From the NCBI GenBank assembly GCA_020851785.1, contig JADZCC010000076.1:47995-111994 (forward strand): a DNA stretch of 64,000 nt, in the 5' to 3' direction. Position 1 is the stretch's first letter, and each line of letters opens with the position of its first letter. Position numbers and translations under genes: made by a program. Positions 24,263 through 33,059 of the stretch are shown piece by piece. Under the pieces are notes generated by a model. The model was not told the origin of the DNA. It made no database searches and saw only the letters and a list, made by a program, of their open reading frames with translations. This DNA comes from Anaerolineales bacterium (GTDB taxonomy: Bacteria; Chloroflexota; Anaerolineae; Anaerolineales; Villigracilaceae).

Positions 24263-26920
24263 ATGACGCGACCAGACCCAGACGAACTGCTAAAAAACCT
24301 TCACGCTGAAACGCATAGCCGCGGAAAGTTGAAAATTTTCCTCGGCTATGCCGCTGGCGTGGGGAAAACCTACGCCATGCTCGGAGCCGCGCATCAACGC
24401 AAAGAGCAAGGCGTGGATATTGAGATCGGGTATGTGGAAACGCATAAGCGGGTTGAAACGGAAGAGTTGGTTGATGGCTTGGAAGTTCTGCCGCGCAAAC
24501 AGGTGGATTATCGCGGCGCGACCCTGCCCGAAATGGATGTGGATGCGGTGTTGGCGCGTCGTCCGCAAATTGTGTTGGTGGATGAGTTTGCCCACACCAA
24601 CGCGCCAGGGTCGCGTCACCCAAAGCGTTATCAAGACGTGCAGGAGATTTTAGACGCGGGCATAGACGTGTACACCACGTTGAACATTCAACACCTTGAA
24701 AGCTTGAATGATGTCGTCGCGCAGGTGACGGGCGTGGTCGTCAAAGAGACGGTGCCCGATTCTGTGCTTGACGAAGCGGCGGAGATTGAAGTGATTGACC
24801 TGCCGCCCGACGAGCTCATCACTCGTTTGAATGAAGGCAAGGTGTATGTTCCCGAACAAGCCAGCCGCGCGATTGATAAATTTTTTCGTAAAGGGAATCT
24901 GGCGGCTTTGCGCGAAATGTCTTTGCGCCATGCGGCAGACCGTGTGGATAATCAAATGCGGGCTTACAAGCAAACGCGCGCGATTCAAGGCACATGGGCG
25001 GCGGGAGAACGATTGTTGGTTTGTGTTAGTCCCAGTCCGTTGAGTGAAAGGCTGGTGCGAACGGCGCGCAGGTTTGCCGATGAACTCTACGCAGAATGGA
25101 TTACGCTGTTTGTCGAAACGCCGCAATCCGCCAGTATGCCTGCGGGTAAACATGAACGAGTGGCGGATGTTTTGCAACTCGCGGAAGATTTGGGCGCGCG
25201 ATCTTATACCGTCACTGCCAGCGGGAGCGTTGAATCGATTTCGCAGGCGGTGATGGATTTTGCTCACAAGCACAATGTCACCAAAATTGTAGTGGGCAAG
25301 CCGTTACGCCCGCGCTGGCAGGAGTTATTGCGCGGCTCGCTGGTAGATCGTTTGATTCACAAAAGCGGAGACGTGGACATCTATGTTGTGACCAGCGCCA
25401 ACGTCCCCACTCTACCTAAAGGGGAAAGCTTGTGGAAGTTGCACAGCCCGATCAGCCGTTATGCGTGGAGCGTTGTCTTGGTAGTCATTGCAACCATCAT
25501 CGGTTATATCTTTGGCGGACGAATCGAATCTACCAATCGGGTGATGATGTATATGCTGGCAGTCGTCGTCGCCGCCATTTATCTGGGGCGCGGACCTGCT
25601 ATCCTTGCTTCGTTGTTGGGCGTGCTGGCGTTTGATTTTTTATTCATCGCGCCGCATTTTTCTTTTGCCGTTTCAGATACGCAATACATCATCACGTTCA
25701 TCGCCCTCTTTTTAGTCGGCGTGGTCATCAGCCAGTTAACGGCTCGGGCGAGCGAACAGGCAGAGGCGGCGCGTCAGCGTGAAGCGGAAACAGCCGAGTT
25801 GTATGATTTGAGTCGAGATTTAGCCTCATCCGCCGATATTGAATCGGTTCTGAGTCAATTCAAAAAACATGTGGAGCAAACTTTTGAAAGAACGGTCGCC
25901 ATTTTATTGCCCAATGAAAACGTGCTTGAAGTAAAGACTAGCAGTGACGCTTTGAAATTGAGCGCTGAAGAAATTGCAGTAGCAGATTGGGCGTATCGCC
26001 ACGCCGAGCCTGCGGGGAGACATACGAATACCTTGCCCGCCGCGCAATTAAGATATTTGCCCTTGAAAACCGCGCAAGGCGTGGTGGGCGTGTTGGGCGT
26101 TGGAAAATTAAATACATCGGATGTGGATTTGCCGCCCGCTAAAAGAAGGTTGGTGGAATCGTTCGCCAATCAGGGCGCGCAAGCGATTGAACGCGCCTTG
26201 CTCGCCGAGCAAACCCGTCAACTGGCGTTGTTGCAATCGGCTGAAAAATTACAAACCACCTTGCTCAATTCCATCTCGCACGATTTACGCACGCCGCTGG
26301 TCGCCATCACGGGCGCGTTGACCGCGTTGGATGAAAACTACGTCGGCTTGGATGAATCTGCCCGAAGCGCGTTGATTGAAAATGCGCGCGGCGAAGCGGA
26401 TCGTTTGAATCGGCTGGTGGGAAATTTGTTGAACATGACGCGCATCGAAAGCGGCGGAATAAAATTACATCTTGAACCGAGCGACGTGCAGGATTTAATC
26501 GGCACAGCCATCGAGCAGATTGGCTGGCGCATCAGTCAGCGTCAAGTCAAAATCAACATCCCGTCCGATTTTCCGCTTGTGCAAATGGATTTTACGTTGA
26601 TGGCGCAGGCAATCGTAAATCTTTTGGAGAACGCCGTCAAATACTCTCCTGAAAATTCTGTGATCGAAGTTACTGCATCACTTGCGGATTCAAATGCCCG
26701 CCTCAAAATCTCTGACCGTGGGGTGGGCATCCCGCCCCAGGACTTGATTCGCGTCTTCGACAAATTCTTCCGCGTCCAACGCCCAGAGAAAGTTGGCGGC
26801 ACAGGCTTGGGGCTTTCCATCAGCAAGGGAATCGTCGAAGCGCACGGAGGAACAATCCGCGCTTTGAATCGCGAAGGGGGCGGCACAGTCGTCGAAATTG
26901 AATTACCATTGAGCGTATGA
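24263..26920 (+). CDS. kdpD: Sensor histidine kinase KdpD
   Basis: The 885-residue kinase has the full KdpD layout: an N-terminal KdpD domain with Walker A GYAAGVGKTYAML (residues 28-40) and the VDEFAHTNAPGSRHPKRYQDV stretch, a universal-stress-protein domain (about 250-370), four membrane helices (about 400-500), a GAF-like linker (about 525-650), the H-box NSISHDLRTPLVAI, and a HATPase with NLLENAVKYSP, DRGVGIP and GTGLGLSI. It senses low potassium or ionic stress and phosphorylates KdpE. AAGGA precedes the start, and it overlaps kdpE by four bases. Confidence 0.96.
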   Translation: MTRPDPDELLKNLHAETHSRGKLKIFLGYAAGVGKTYAMLGAAHQRKEQGVDIEIGYVETHKRVETEELVDGLEVLPRKQVDYRGATLPEMDVDAVLARRPQIVLVDEFAHTNAPGSRHPKRYQDVQEILDAGIDVYTTLNIQHLESLNDVVAQVTGVVVKETVPDSVLDEAAEIEVIDLPPDELITRLNEGKVYVPEQASRAIDKFFRKGNLAALREMSLRHAADRVDNQMRAYKQTRAIQGTWAAGERLLVCVSPSPLSERLVRTARRFADELYAEWITLFVETPQSASMPAGKHERVADVLQLAEDLGARSYTVTASGSVESISQAVMDFAHKHNVTKIVVGKPLRPRWQELLRGSLVDRLIHKSGDVDIYVVTSANVPTLPKGESLWKLHSPISRYAWSVVLVVIATIIGYIFGGRIESTNRVMMYMLAVVVAAIYLGRGPAILASLLGVLAFDFLFIAPHFSFAVSDTQYIITFIALFLVGVVISQLTARASEQAEAARQREAETAELYDLSRDLASSADIESVLSQFKKHVEQTFERTVAILLPNENVLEVKTSSDALKLSAEEIAVADWAYRHAEPAGRHTNTLPAAQLRYLPLKTAQGVVGVLGVGKLNTSDVDLPPAKRRLVESFANQGAQAIERALLAEQTRQLALLQSAEKLQTTLLNSISHDLRTPLVAITGALTALDENYVGLDESARSALIENARGEADRLNRLVGNLLNMTRIESGGIKLHLEPSDVQDLIGTAIEQIGWRISQRQVKINIPSDFPLVQMDFTLMAQAIVNLLENAVKYSPENSVIEVTASLADSNARLKISDRGVGIPPQDLIRVFDKFFRVQRPEKVGGTGLGLSISKGIVEAHGGTIRALNREGGGTVVEIELPLSV

Positions 26921-27609
26921 CCGAATCCAATCAAAGAGTTTTGGTTGTTGACGATGAAACCCCAATCCGTAGATATTTACGCGCCGCGTTAACCGCGCAA
27001 GGCTTTAGCGTTTACGAAGCCAGCGATGGCGCGGAGGCGTTATCCGCCGTCCTTGCTCATCGCCCCGATATGATTATTTTAGATTTGGGCTTGCCCGATA
27101 TGGATGGCGTTGAAGTGACGCGCCGTTTAAGGGAGTGGTCGCAAACGCCGATCATCATTTTATCTGTCCGCGAGGCGGAGCATGACAAAATCGCCGCTCT
27201 GGATGCGGGCGCGGACGATTACCTGACCAAACCCTTTGGCACGGGCGAACTGCTGGCGCGGATGCGGGTCGCCATGCGGCGCGTCACAAACGCTGGCGAT
27301 GAGCCTGTTTTGCAGGTGAACGCGTTGAAGATGGACATTTCGCGCCGTTTGGTGACTTTGGATGAAAAGGAAATTTCTTTAACCCCAACCGAATATGACA
27401 TTTTGCGTTTGCTCATGCAAAACGCAGGCAAGGTGTTAACTCATCATCAACTGTTGAGGCAAGTGTGGGGAAGCGCTTATGAAAACGAGATGCACTTGTT
27501 GCGAGTCAACATCAGTAACCTGAGGCGCAAGATCGAGCCAGACGCGGCGCGCCCAACTTATCTCGTCACGGAGGCGGGGGTGGGGTACAGGTTGCGCGTC
27601 GAGTCGTGA
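26917..27609 (+). CDS. kdpE: Response regulator KdpE
   Basis: A 230-residue OmpR/PhoB-type regulator that starts in the ATGA overlap with kdpD. The receiver domain has VVDDETPIRRYL, phosphoacceptor Asp in MIILDLGLPDMDG, and the conserved Lys in DDYLTKPFG. The winged-helix domain shows LTPTEYDILRLL and LRVNISNLRRKIEP with the GVGYRL end. It should activate the kdp operon when phosphorylated. Its stop codon nearly touches the end of the converging membrane-protein gene at 27612. Confidence 0.96.
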   Translation: MTESNQRVLVVDDETPIRRYLRAALTAQGFSVYEASDGAEALSAVLAHRPDMIILDLGLPDMDGVEVTRRLREWSQTPIIILSVREAEHDKIAALDAGADDYLTKPFGTGELLARMRVAMRRVTNAGDEPVLQVNALKMDISRRLVTLDEKEISLTPTEYDILRLLMQNAGKVLTHHQLLRQVWGSAYENEMHLLRVNISNLRRKIEPDAARPTYLVTEAGVGYRLRVES

Positions 27610-27611
27610 GG

Positions 27612-28472
27612 TTAACCGCTTCTCTCAAACACAGCCAGCCGCTCTTGAGTCCATGCGCGTTTGACCTGCCAAAGTAAAAAAGAAATTGTGGAAATGAGGA
27701 TGAACTGTGTTGTCTCTTCCCAAAACTCAAACCAGACGAGGCGTTCCGCGAATAGTGCGCCCAGCGAGAGACGCAGGAACGAAAATGCAAGCCAGCCAGT
27801 TCCTACAGCCAGACAGATATTTGCAAAGGCTGGTTTGCTTCGCAGAAAAGCGAATAACGCCAGCGCGAAAAAGCACAGCGTGGCCACAGGCAGGGCGCGG
27901 CTTTCCACCCATTGATTAAATTCAAAGCGGGCGTAGAGGTAGGGGACGCTGTATAAATCGGTGTGGTATCCGCCTGGGGCGGGGGTGACAGCTAAAGGGA
28001 GGAAAGAAGCGAGGATTCCCATCAGGGCGAGAAATGCAAAAATGGGTCGAATTTGAGTTTGCGCGACGCGGCGTTCAATCAAATAAATGAGCGCGAAAGC
28101 GATGGATGCAAATTCCAACATCATGCCGTAACTGTGGACGTGTTCTGAAATGATCAACTCGCGGCCCAGGGCGGAGAAGATTGCGCCGCAGATTAACTCG
28201 CCAGAGATGAGCGCGGAGAATCCCCACAAGAGGACGCGCGCCGGAAGCGCGGTTTTATCCCAGAGGGTCAGCAAAATGGCCACGCTTAACAACAGGTAAA
28301 TCGGCTTGATGGTCAGCAGGGAGGCCGTCAACGCCAACTGTTCGGGAGCGTTTAACGTTTGCAGGCTTGCGATCTCTGAAACGCCGAGGCTTCCATATTG
28401 TGCGAGATATGCAAGGATGGGGAGCAAGCCGCCCAATAGAATCAAGCCAATGGAGGTGAATGTTTTTCGCAT
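27612..28472 (-). CDS. Polytopic membrane protein, paralogue of 18253-19149
   Basis: The 286-residue protein has about eight hydrophobic segments. It shares with the protein on the other side of kdp the pattern TIKPIY, SEHVHSYGM, YARFEFNQWVESRALPVA and LVWFEFWEETTQF, in the same order. The pair is therefore a duplicated family, and the conserved HSxGM and EFWEET positions in the membrane look functional (for example metal or ion binding), though no named family is recognised. Its 3' end abuts kdpE tail to tail. Its promoter region is shared with the Lgt-family gene that reads the other way. Confidence 0.8.
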   Translation of the reverse strand: MRKTFTSIGLILLGGLLPILAYLAQYGSLGVSEIASLQTLNAPEQLALTASLLTIKPIYLLLSVAILLTLWDKTALPARVLLWGFSALISGELICGAIFSALGRELIISEHVHSYGMMLEFASIAFALIYLIERRVAQTQIRPIFAFLALMGILASFLPLAVTPAPGGYHTDLYSVPYLYARFEFNQWVESRALPVATLCFFALALFAFLRSKPAFANICLAVGTGWLAFSFLRLSLGALFAERLVWFEFWEETTQFILISTISFLLWQVKRAWTQERLAVFERSG

Positions 28473-28496
28473 GGGCTGAATTATATATCCGAACGA

Positions 28497-28525
28497 TTGA
28501 CTTTTATTCGCTTCCGATGTAGCAT
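28497..28525 (+). promoter_or_regulatory. Promoter of the Lgt/Tes-like operon
   Basis: TTGACT (28497-28502), 17 bp, TAGCAT (28520-28525), about 30 bases before the first gene, which has GAGGAGGAACA as its ribosome binding site. Confidence 0.65.
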
Positions 28526-28558
28526 GGAAAAAATATCCACGTTACGCGAGGAGGAACA

Positions 28559-29329
28559 ATGCCCCCAGTCCCTGTTTTGTTTTCCATTGGCGGAATGCCC
28601 GTTTACGCACATGGGCTTTTTCTATTGCTGGCCCTGCTGGCCGGACTCGGCTGGTTGTTGATTGAGGCAAAGCGCCGGCGTTGGCCAAAAGAGGAAGTGA
28701 TTCCGATTACGCTGGCGGCGTTTGTGGGGGGGATGATGGGCGCGCGCCTTTCGATTTTATTTTTCAACGGATTGGAAACCGCTCCGTTAGTGTTGAATAT
28801 GTACGCGCTGTTTGACCCGCGCATCGGCCCCGGCTCGATCCTCGGCGGGGTGATTGGCGCATACCTTGGCGGGTATATTGCCAGCCGCGCTATCGGCAAG
28901 GAAAAATGTTCGTGCGATGCGTTCGCTCCGGCGATGGCGCTCGCAACTGCGGTTGGGCGCGTGGGCTGTTTCCTCGCGTTGGAAGATGGCTTGGGTAAAC
29001 CGACCAACCTACCGTGGGGCGTGCCGCTTCCCGGCGTGGAGTATCTCGTCCACCCTGCGCCGCTTTATGATATGGCATTTAATCTATTTTGGTTTGGCGT
29101 TTTGCTCGCCTTGCGCGATCATAAGTGGATGCAAAACGGCAACCTGCTCAAGTTTGGGATTGCGGGCTATGCCTTCTTCCGCTTTTTTGTGGAGTTCGTG
29201 CGGAACAATCAGGTTATGGCGTTGGGGCTGACCGGCCAGCAATACGTCAGCGCATTTTTGTTTGTGGCGGTGATCGTCTATTTTGCGAAGAATCGGGAGA
29301 AGTTATTCCCAGCCGCGCAAACAGCCTAA
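28559..29329 (+). CDS. Prolipoprotein diacylglyceryl transferase family protein
   Basis: This 256-residue protein has seven hydrophobic segments and Lgt-like signatures: YAHGLF in the first helix, GRVGCFLALEDGLGKPT in place of the Lgt signature GRxGNFxNxExxG, HPAPLYD, FFRFFVEFVRNNQ and GLTGQQYVS. The two arginines needed in Lgt appear to be present. The His of the SFHGG region is missing (here GPGSILGGVIG), so the substrate or reaction may differ from normal transfer of diacylglycerol to lipoproteins. It is the first gene of a three-gene run ending in a tetraether-synthase-like radical SAM protein, which suggests a role with membrane lipids. Several lipoproteins are encoded in this window, so ordinary Lgt function is also possible. 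Confidence 0.78.
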   Translation: MPPVPVLFSIGGMPVYAHGLFLLLALLAGLGWLLIEAKRRRWPKEEVIPITLAAFVGGMMGARLSILFFNGLETAPLVLNMYALFDPRIGPGSILGGVIGAYLGGYIASRAIGKEKCSCDAFAPAMALATAVGRVGCFLALEDGLGKPTNLPWGVPLPGVEYLVHPAPLYDMAFNLFWFGVLLALRDHKWMQNGNLLKFGIAGYAFFRFFVEFVRNNQVMALGLTGQQYVSAFLFVAVIVYFAKNREKLFPAAQTA

Positions 29330-29339
29330 GGAGGGCGCA

Positions 29340-29822
29340 ATGGATTCTGAAAACAACGCTCCGCTTGGACCGAATGACAACGACAATCAGCCGGTCTCCT
29401 CGGCTTTTAATCAAAGCGCTGATTCTTTTGGCTCAAACGGGAATGATGACAAGCCAAACTGGCTGACTGCCAAGGTTTACGAAACCGACGCCGAAAAGAA
29501 GAAGGATTTCTGGCTGGGCGTGGGCCTCTTCTTTGTCGGGAATATCGTCCTGACGCTCTGCCAGTGGGGGCTGATATTTGCTTTGGCCGCAGTTTTTGGT
29601 TCAGACCCCGGATATTCCACGTTGATGACCTTTCTCTATTATGCGTTGAATTTACTCCCCTGGGCAGTCAACATTGGGGCGATCATCTACTTCGCTTTCA
29701 CGCGCAGTCAAGTTGCGCTAGGCATGTTGGCGGGTTTTGGGATTGCGCTTGCGATTGTTATTTGCCTTGGGGTGATCTTCGTGGCGGCGTGTTTTGTTTT
29801 AATTAGCTCGGGCAATCTATAA
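29340..29822 (+). CDS. Small membrane protein with hydrophilic N-terminus
   Basis: From the ATG at 29340 (AAGGAGGGCGCA upstream, 10 bases after the Lgt-like stop) the protein has 160 residues. The first 60 are polar and Asn/Asp-rich (PNDNDNQPVSS), then three membrane helices follow: FWLGVGLFFVGNIVLTLCQW, LMTFLYYALNLLPWAVNIGAIIYF and a C-terminal ALGMLAGFGIALAIVICLGVIFVAACFVL. I do not recognise a family. It lies between the Lgt-like and the radical SAM genes with short gaps, so it probably belongs to the same operon and could place the enzymes at the membrane. Confidence 0.75.
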   Translation: MDSENNAPLGPNDNDNQPVSSAFNQSADSFGSNGNDDKPNWLTAKVYETDAEKKKDFWLGVGLFFVGNIVLTLCQWGLIFALAAVFGSDPGYSTLMTFLYYALNLLPWAVNIGAIIYFAFTRSQVALGMLAGFGIALAIVICLGVIFVAACFVLISSGNL

Positions 29823-29840
29823 ACAGACATTGGAGAAAAT

Positions 29841-31349
29841 ATGGCAGAGGCTATTGTCAAGGAAGACCGCAAGGAAATTTTTTGGGAGTTAACCAAATCC
29901 ATTTGCCCGGAATGTCGTAAAGTAACCGATGCGCGCATCCTCCTGCGCGAAGGCAAAGTTTATCTGCGCAAGTGGTGTCCGGAGCATGGTACGTCTGAAG
30001 CGTTGTTCTTCGGCGACGCGGAACTGTACGTCAAGATTATGCCGTACAACAAGCCCGGCACAATCCCGCTGAAATTTTCCACGGAAATCCGCGAGGGTTG
30101 CCCGCACGATTGCGGTCTATGCCCCGACCATCAGCAACATGCTTGTTTGGGCTTGATCGAAGTTAATCAGGCCTGCAATCTCGATTGTCCGCTGTGCTTC
30201 GCCAACGCTGGGACGCATCTCGCCAAAGACGGCTTTGAACTAACCTACGAGCAAGTCGAATTTATGATTGACAACTTCATCGCCGCTGAGGGTGACCCGG
30301 AAGTTCTGCAATTCTCCGGCGGCGAGCCGAGTTTGCACCCGCAAATCATTGATTTCATCGAGTTGGCCAATCGCAAAGGCATCAAATATGTGATGTTGAA
30401 TACGAATGGCATTCGCATCGCGCGCGACGATAAATTTTTGGAGGCGCTGGCGAAGACGAAGGCCCACGTCTATTTGCAATTTGACGGTTTTGACGCGCGT
30501 ACCAACGAATTGATTCGCGGCAAGGCGGATTTGTTGGACATCAAGTTGAAGGCGCTGGAGCGACTCGCCAAGCATGATATGCGCGTGGTGTTGGTCGCCG
30601 CTGTGGAGCGCGGAGTCAACGAACATGAAATTGGGCGGATCGTAGAATTTGGATTGAGTCATCCGGCTGTCTTTGGCGTTAACTTTCAACCTGCCTTCCG
30701 CGCCCAACGGCACATCCCCGCCGACCCGCTGACGCGCATGACCATCCCCGACGTGTTGAAAAACCTGGAGACACAAACGAACGGGCTGATCAAACTGGAT
30801 GATTTCGTCCCCGTCCCGTGTTGTATGCCAACCTGCAACTTCGTCACCTACGCGCTGATCGAAGGCGACTCGGTCACGCCGGTCACGCGCATCCTCGATA
30901 TTTCTTTCTATCTTAACTACATCAAAAACCGCACCATGCCCGCCCTGAATGACGATCTGCTCAAAACGCTCGAACGGCTGTGGAGCAGTTCGGCCAAGGT
31001 CGGTTCGGACGAAGCCGCGCAGGACATTACGAACATGCTCAAAGGGAAATCCAATGGGAGCGGCGAACATCACACCATCGAAGAGACGCGCGCCAGTCAG
31101 CGCTGTACCTCCTGCCACGCGCACCTGCCGTTAAGCGATCACGCGCCGCGCGACTTGAGCCGCCACATCTTCATGATCAACACCCGCGACTTCATGGACC
31201 CGTACACCTTCAACGTCAAGAACGCGATGAAGTGTTGCGTCGAATTCCTCGTGCCGGATGGGCGCATGATTCCATTTTGCACCTACAACACCGTCGGCTA
31301 TCGCGAGCAGGTTGCGGAAAGTTTGAAGCGCACGACCCCAGCGGATTAA
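29841..31349 (+). CDS. Radical SAM protein related to tetraether synthase (Tes/MJ0619 family)
   Basis: The 502-residue protein has a rubredoxin-like N-terminal pair (CPEC at 22-25 and CPEHG near 45), a first CX3CX2C motif in EGCPHDCGLCPDH, the radical SAM motif CNLDCPLCFAN, the SAM-binding FSGGEPSLHP, and C-terminal cysteines (RCTSCH, MKCCVEF, IPFCTYN) that may hold further clusters. This order and the spacing match the archaeal MJ0619/Tes family, whose member in Methanocaldococcus joins lipid chains to make tetraethers; bacterial relatives are known. Here it might couple the tails of bacterial lipids or methylate a substrate. The adjacent Lgt-like gene supports a lipid link. The exact product is not known. 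Confidence 0.82.
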   Translation: MAEAIVKEDRKEIFWELTKSICPECRKVTDARILLREGKVYLRKWCPEHGTSEALFFGDAELYVKIMPYNKPGTIPLKFSTEIREGCPHDCGLCPDHQQHACLGLIEVNQACNLDCPLCFANAGTHLAKDGFELTYEQVEFMIDNFIAAEGDPEVLQFSGGEPSLHPQIIDFIELANRKGIKYVMLNTNGIRIARDDKFLEALAKTKAHVYLQFDGFDARTNELIRGKADLLDIKLKALERLAKHDMRVVLVAAVERGVNEHEIGRIVEFGLSHPAVFGVNFQPAFRAQRHIPADPLTRMTIPDVLKNLETQTNGLIKLDDFVPVPCCMPTCNFVTYALIEGDSVTPVTRILDISFYLNYIKNRTMPALNDDLLKTLERLWSSSAKVGSDEAAQDITNMLKGKSNGSGEHHTIEETRASQRCTSCHAHLPLSDHAPRDLSRHIFMINTRDFMDPYTFNVKNAMKCCVEFLVPDGRMIPFCTYNTVGYREQVAESLKRTTPAD

Positions 31350-31369
31350 TCAGCCAGTTTGACAGCCTT

Positions 31370-31400
31370 AAGCGGCAGGCCTTTTTAAGGCCTGCCGCTT
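31370..31400 (+). terminator. Terminator after the radical SAM gene
   Basis: Arms AAGCGGCAGGCCTT and complement (14 bp) around a TTT loop, about 20 bases after the stop codon. There is no long T-tract, so the exact end is uncertain. Confidence 0.6.
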
Positions 31401-31483
31401 GCTTTACCAGCCAAACGGGTTTGAAAAACCGCGCATCTCTTTTGCTATAATATGCGTAGTAGTACTGAAAAGGAGATTTAACT

Positions 31484-32392
31484 ATGCAAAGTCTTTCACG
31501 TGGTTGGAGTTTTCTAAAACAGGCCTGGAGCATGGCGTTCAAAGATAAAGACCTGCTCAAGCCTTCAGTGTACGCTTTAGTGGTTGGTATGATCGTTTCC
31601 ATCATCGGCATTATCCCCATTATTCTGGTGGCCGTCACCATTGGCGATAATCGAATCGGGCAATTTGTCATGGGCGCGCTGGGCGTCGTTCTGATGTTCG
31701 TTCAATTCGTCATCACCTACGTTTTCTCGGCCATGACCATTTACCTGATCTATGGCTACCTGACCAAAGGCGATGGACGCATGAGCGAAGCCTGGGCCAT
31801 CGTCCGCCGCGACTTTTTCGACATCCTCACCCTGGCCGCAGTTTCCACGGTGGTGGGCATGTTGAAGAACGCCGCGCAAAATAATCGTAAAAATAACATC
31901 CTGAGCGGCATCCTGCGCTCGGTCATGCGCGCCGTCGAAGCGCTATGGACGGAAGCGGCCCTGCTCGTTTTACCGGCCATGGTGATTGACGACTTGAACT
32001 TCAAAGACAGCCTCGCGCGCATCGTCAAAATCACCAAAGAAAATTTCCTGCTGGTGGGCGTCAGCTTCGTCGGCGTGCGTTGGATCACCGGCCTGATCGG
32101 CTTCATCGTCGGCGCGTTGGGACTCGTTCTGGCTGTGGCGGTCGGCGGCGGAATCGCATACGCGGGTAGCGCCAGTACCGCGCTGGTCATCGTCGGCGTG
32201 GCGCTCGGCGCGTTGATCTTCTTCACAATCATCATGCTCGTCAGCCTCTTCACTTCCTACACCACCACGGCCTATCACACCTGCCTCTACATTTGGGCGC
32301 GCGATGTGGAAAAGGCCCACGTCGAAGGCCGCGTTGAAGCGCAAGTTGCGGCTCCGGCCCCGCTCGCGGCGGCTCTGGCTCCCGCGGCCTAG
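31484..32392 (+). CDS. DUF6159-like polytopic membrane protein
   Basis: A 302-residue protein with about six membrane helices in two groups. The N-terminal segment SRGWSFLKQAWSMAFKDKDLLKPS and the middle FFDILTLAAVSTVVGMLKN / EALWTEAALLVLPAMVIDDLNF are typical of the DUF6159 group, which has no known activity. AAAGGAG precedes the start, with a TATAAT box at 31447-31452. The C-terminal tail is Ala/Pro-rich. The phosphoribosyltransferase gene starts 21 bases downstream, so they may be co-transcribed. Confidence 0.72.
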   Translation: MQSLSRGWSFLKQAWSMAFKDKDLLKPSVYALVVGMIVSIIGIIPIILVAVTIGDNRIGQFVMGALGVVLMFVQFVITYVFSAMTIYLIYGYLTKGDGRMSEAWAIVRRDFFDILTLAAVSTVVGMLKNAAQNNRKNNILSGILRSVMRAVEALWTEAALLVLPAMVIDDLNFKDSLARIVKITKENFLLVGVSFVGVRWITGLIGFIVGALGLVLAVAVGGGIAYAGSASTALVIVGVALGALIFFTIIMLVSLFTSYTTTAYHTCLYIWARDVEKAHVEGRVEAQVAAPAPLAAALAPAA

Positions 32393-32413
32393 CCCACGCT
32401 GAAAGTTAACGAC

Positions 32414-32929
32414 ATGGCCCCTCAAACCCCGCGCGGAGAACTCATCGCCTGGCAGGAAGTGGACAAGTTGATTGATCACCTCGTCCCGCAATTCAAACGC
32501 GAATTTACTGCGATGGTGATGATCACACGCGGCGGCATCGTCCCCGGCGGCCTGCTCGCAGAAGCGCTGGATATTACGCACATCCTCACTGCGGCGGTGG
32601 ATTTTCCCGCGCAAATTGAGCGCCAAAAATCCTCGGCCTTTATGGCCTGGCCGGAGTTCATCCAATTCCCGGCCGACGATAAACTGCGCGGCCGTCCCAC
32701 ATTAATTGTGGACGATGTCTGGGGATCGGGGCGTACGATTACGGCTGTGAAAAATCGCGTTTCAGCGGCGGGCGGCTTTCCTGAAACCTGCGTCTTACAT
32801 TTCAATCCATATCGAAGCCTGTTTGGCAGTTTTCGCCCGGATTATTACGCCGCCGTCACCGACGCCTACATCATCTACCCGTGGGAAGTGAATCGCGGCA
32901 CGGACCAGGTTCTGCTTGGGGAAGTCTAG
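32414..32929 (+). CDS. Phosphoribosyltransferase-domain protein
   Basis: The 171-residue protein has the type I PRTase fold: MVMITRGGIVPGGLLAEAL (pyrophosphate loop) and the PRPP-binding motif LIVDDVWGSGRTITAV. It resembles xanthine/hypoxanthine-type enzymes used in purine salvage. A flexible-loop and hood pattern that would settle the base is not clear. It is possibly co-transcribed with the membrane protein upstream and is followed by a GC-rich repeat and a strong terminator. Confidence 0.83.
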   Translation: MAPQTPRGELIAWQEVDKLIDHLVPQFKREFTAMVMITRGGIVPGGLLAEALDITHILTAAVDFPAQIERQKSSAFMAWPEFIQFPADDKLRGRPTLIVDDVWGSGRTITAVKNRVSAAGGFPETCVLHFNPYRSLFGSFRPDYYAAVTDAYIIYPWEVNRGTDQVLLGEV

Positions 32930-32933
32930 CGAT

Positions 32934-33010
32934 TCCCCCCTTCTCCGCCGGGAGAAGGGCTGGGGATGAGGGAGAATTTACGAGTTTTCGTAAAACTGAC
33001 TAAGACGAGT
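32934..33010. repeat. Decayed copy of the MITE at 5345-5464
   Basis: It has a CCCTTCTCC-GCC-GGGAGAAGGG hairpin, then GGGGATGAGGGAGAATTTACGAGTTTTCGTAAAACTG. The last part agrees almost base for base with the reverse complement of 5345-5390. The terminal repeat is degenerate (GACTAAGACGA against GCGTAAGGTGA). Confidence 0.8.
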
Positions 33011-33016
33011 TAAATA

Positions 33017-33053
33017 ATAAAAACAGCCCGCTTTTTAGCGGGCTGTTTTTTTA
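33017..33053. terminator. Strong bidirectional rho-independent terminator
   Basis: AAAACAGCCCGCT and AGCGGGCTGTTTT form a stem flanked by A-runs on the left and T-runs on the right. It separates the converging phosphoribosyltransferase and lipoprotein genes. Confidence 0.9.
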
Positions 33054-33059
33054 TTACGC

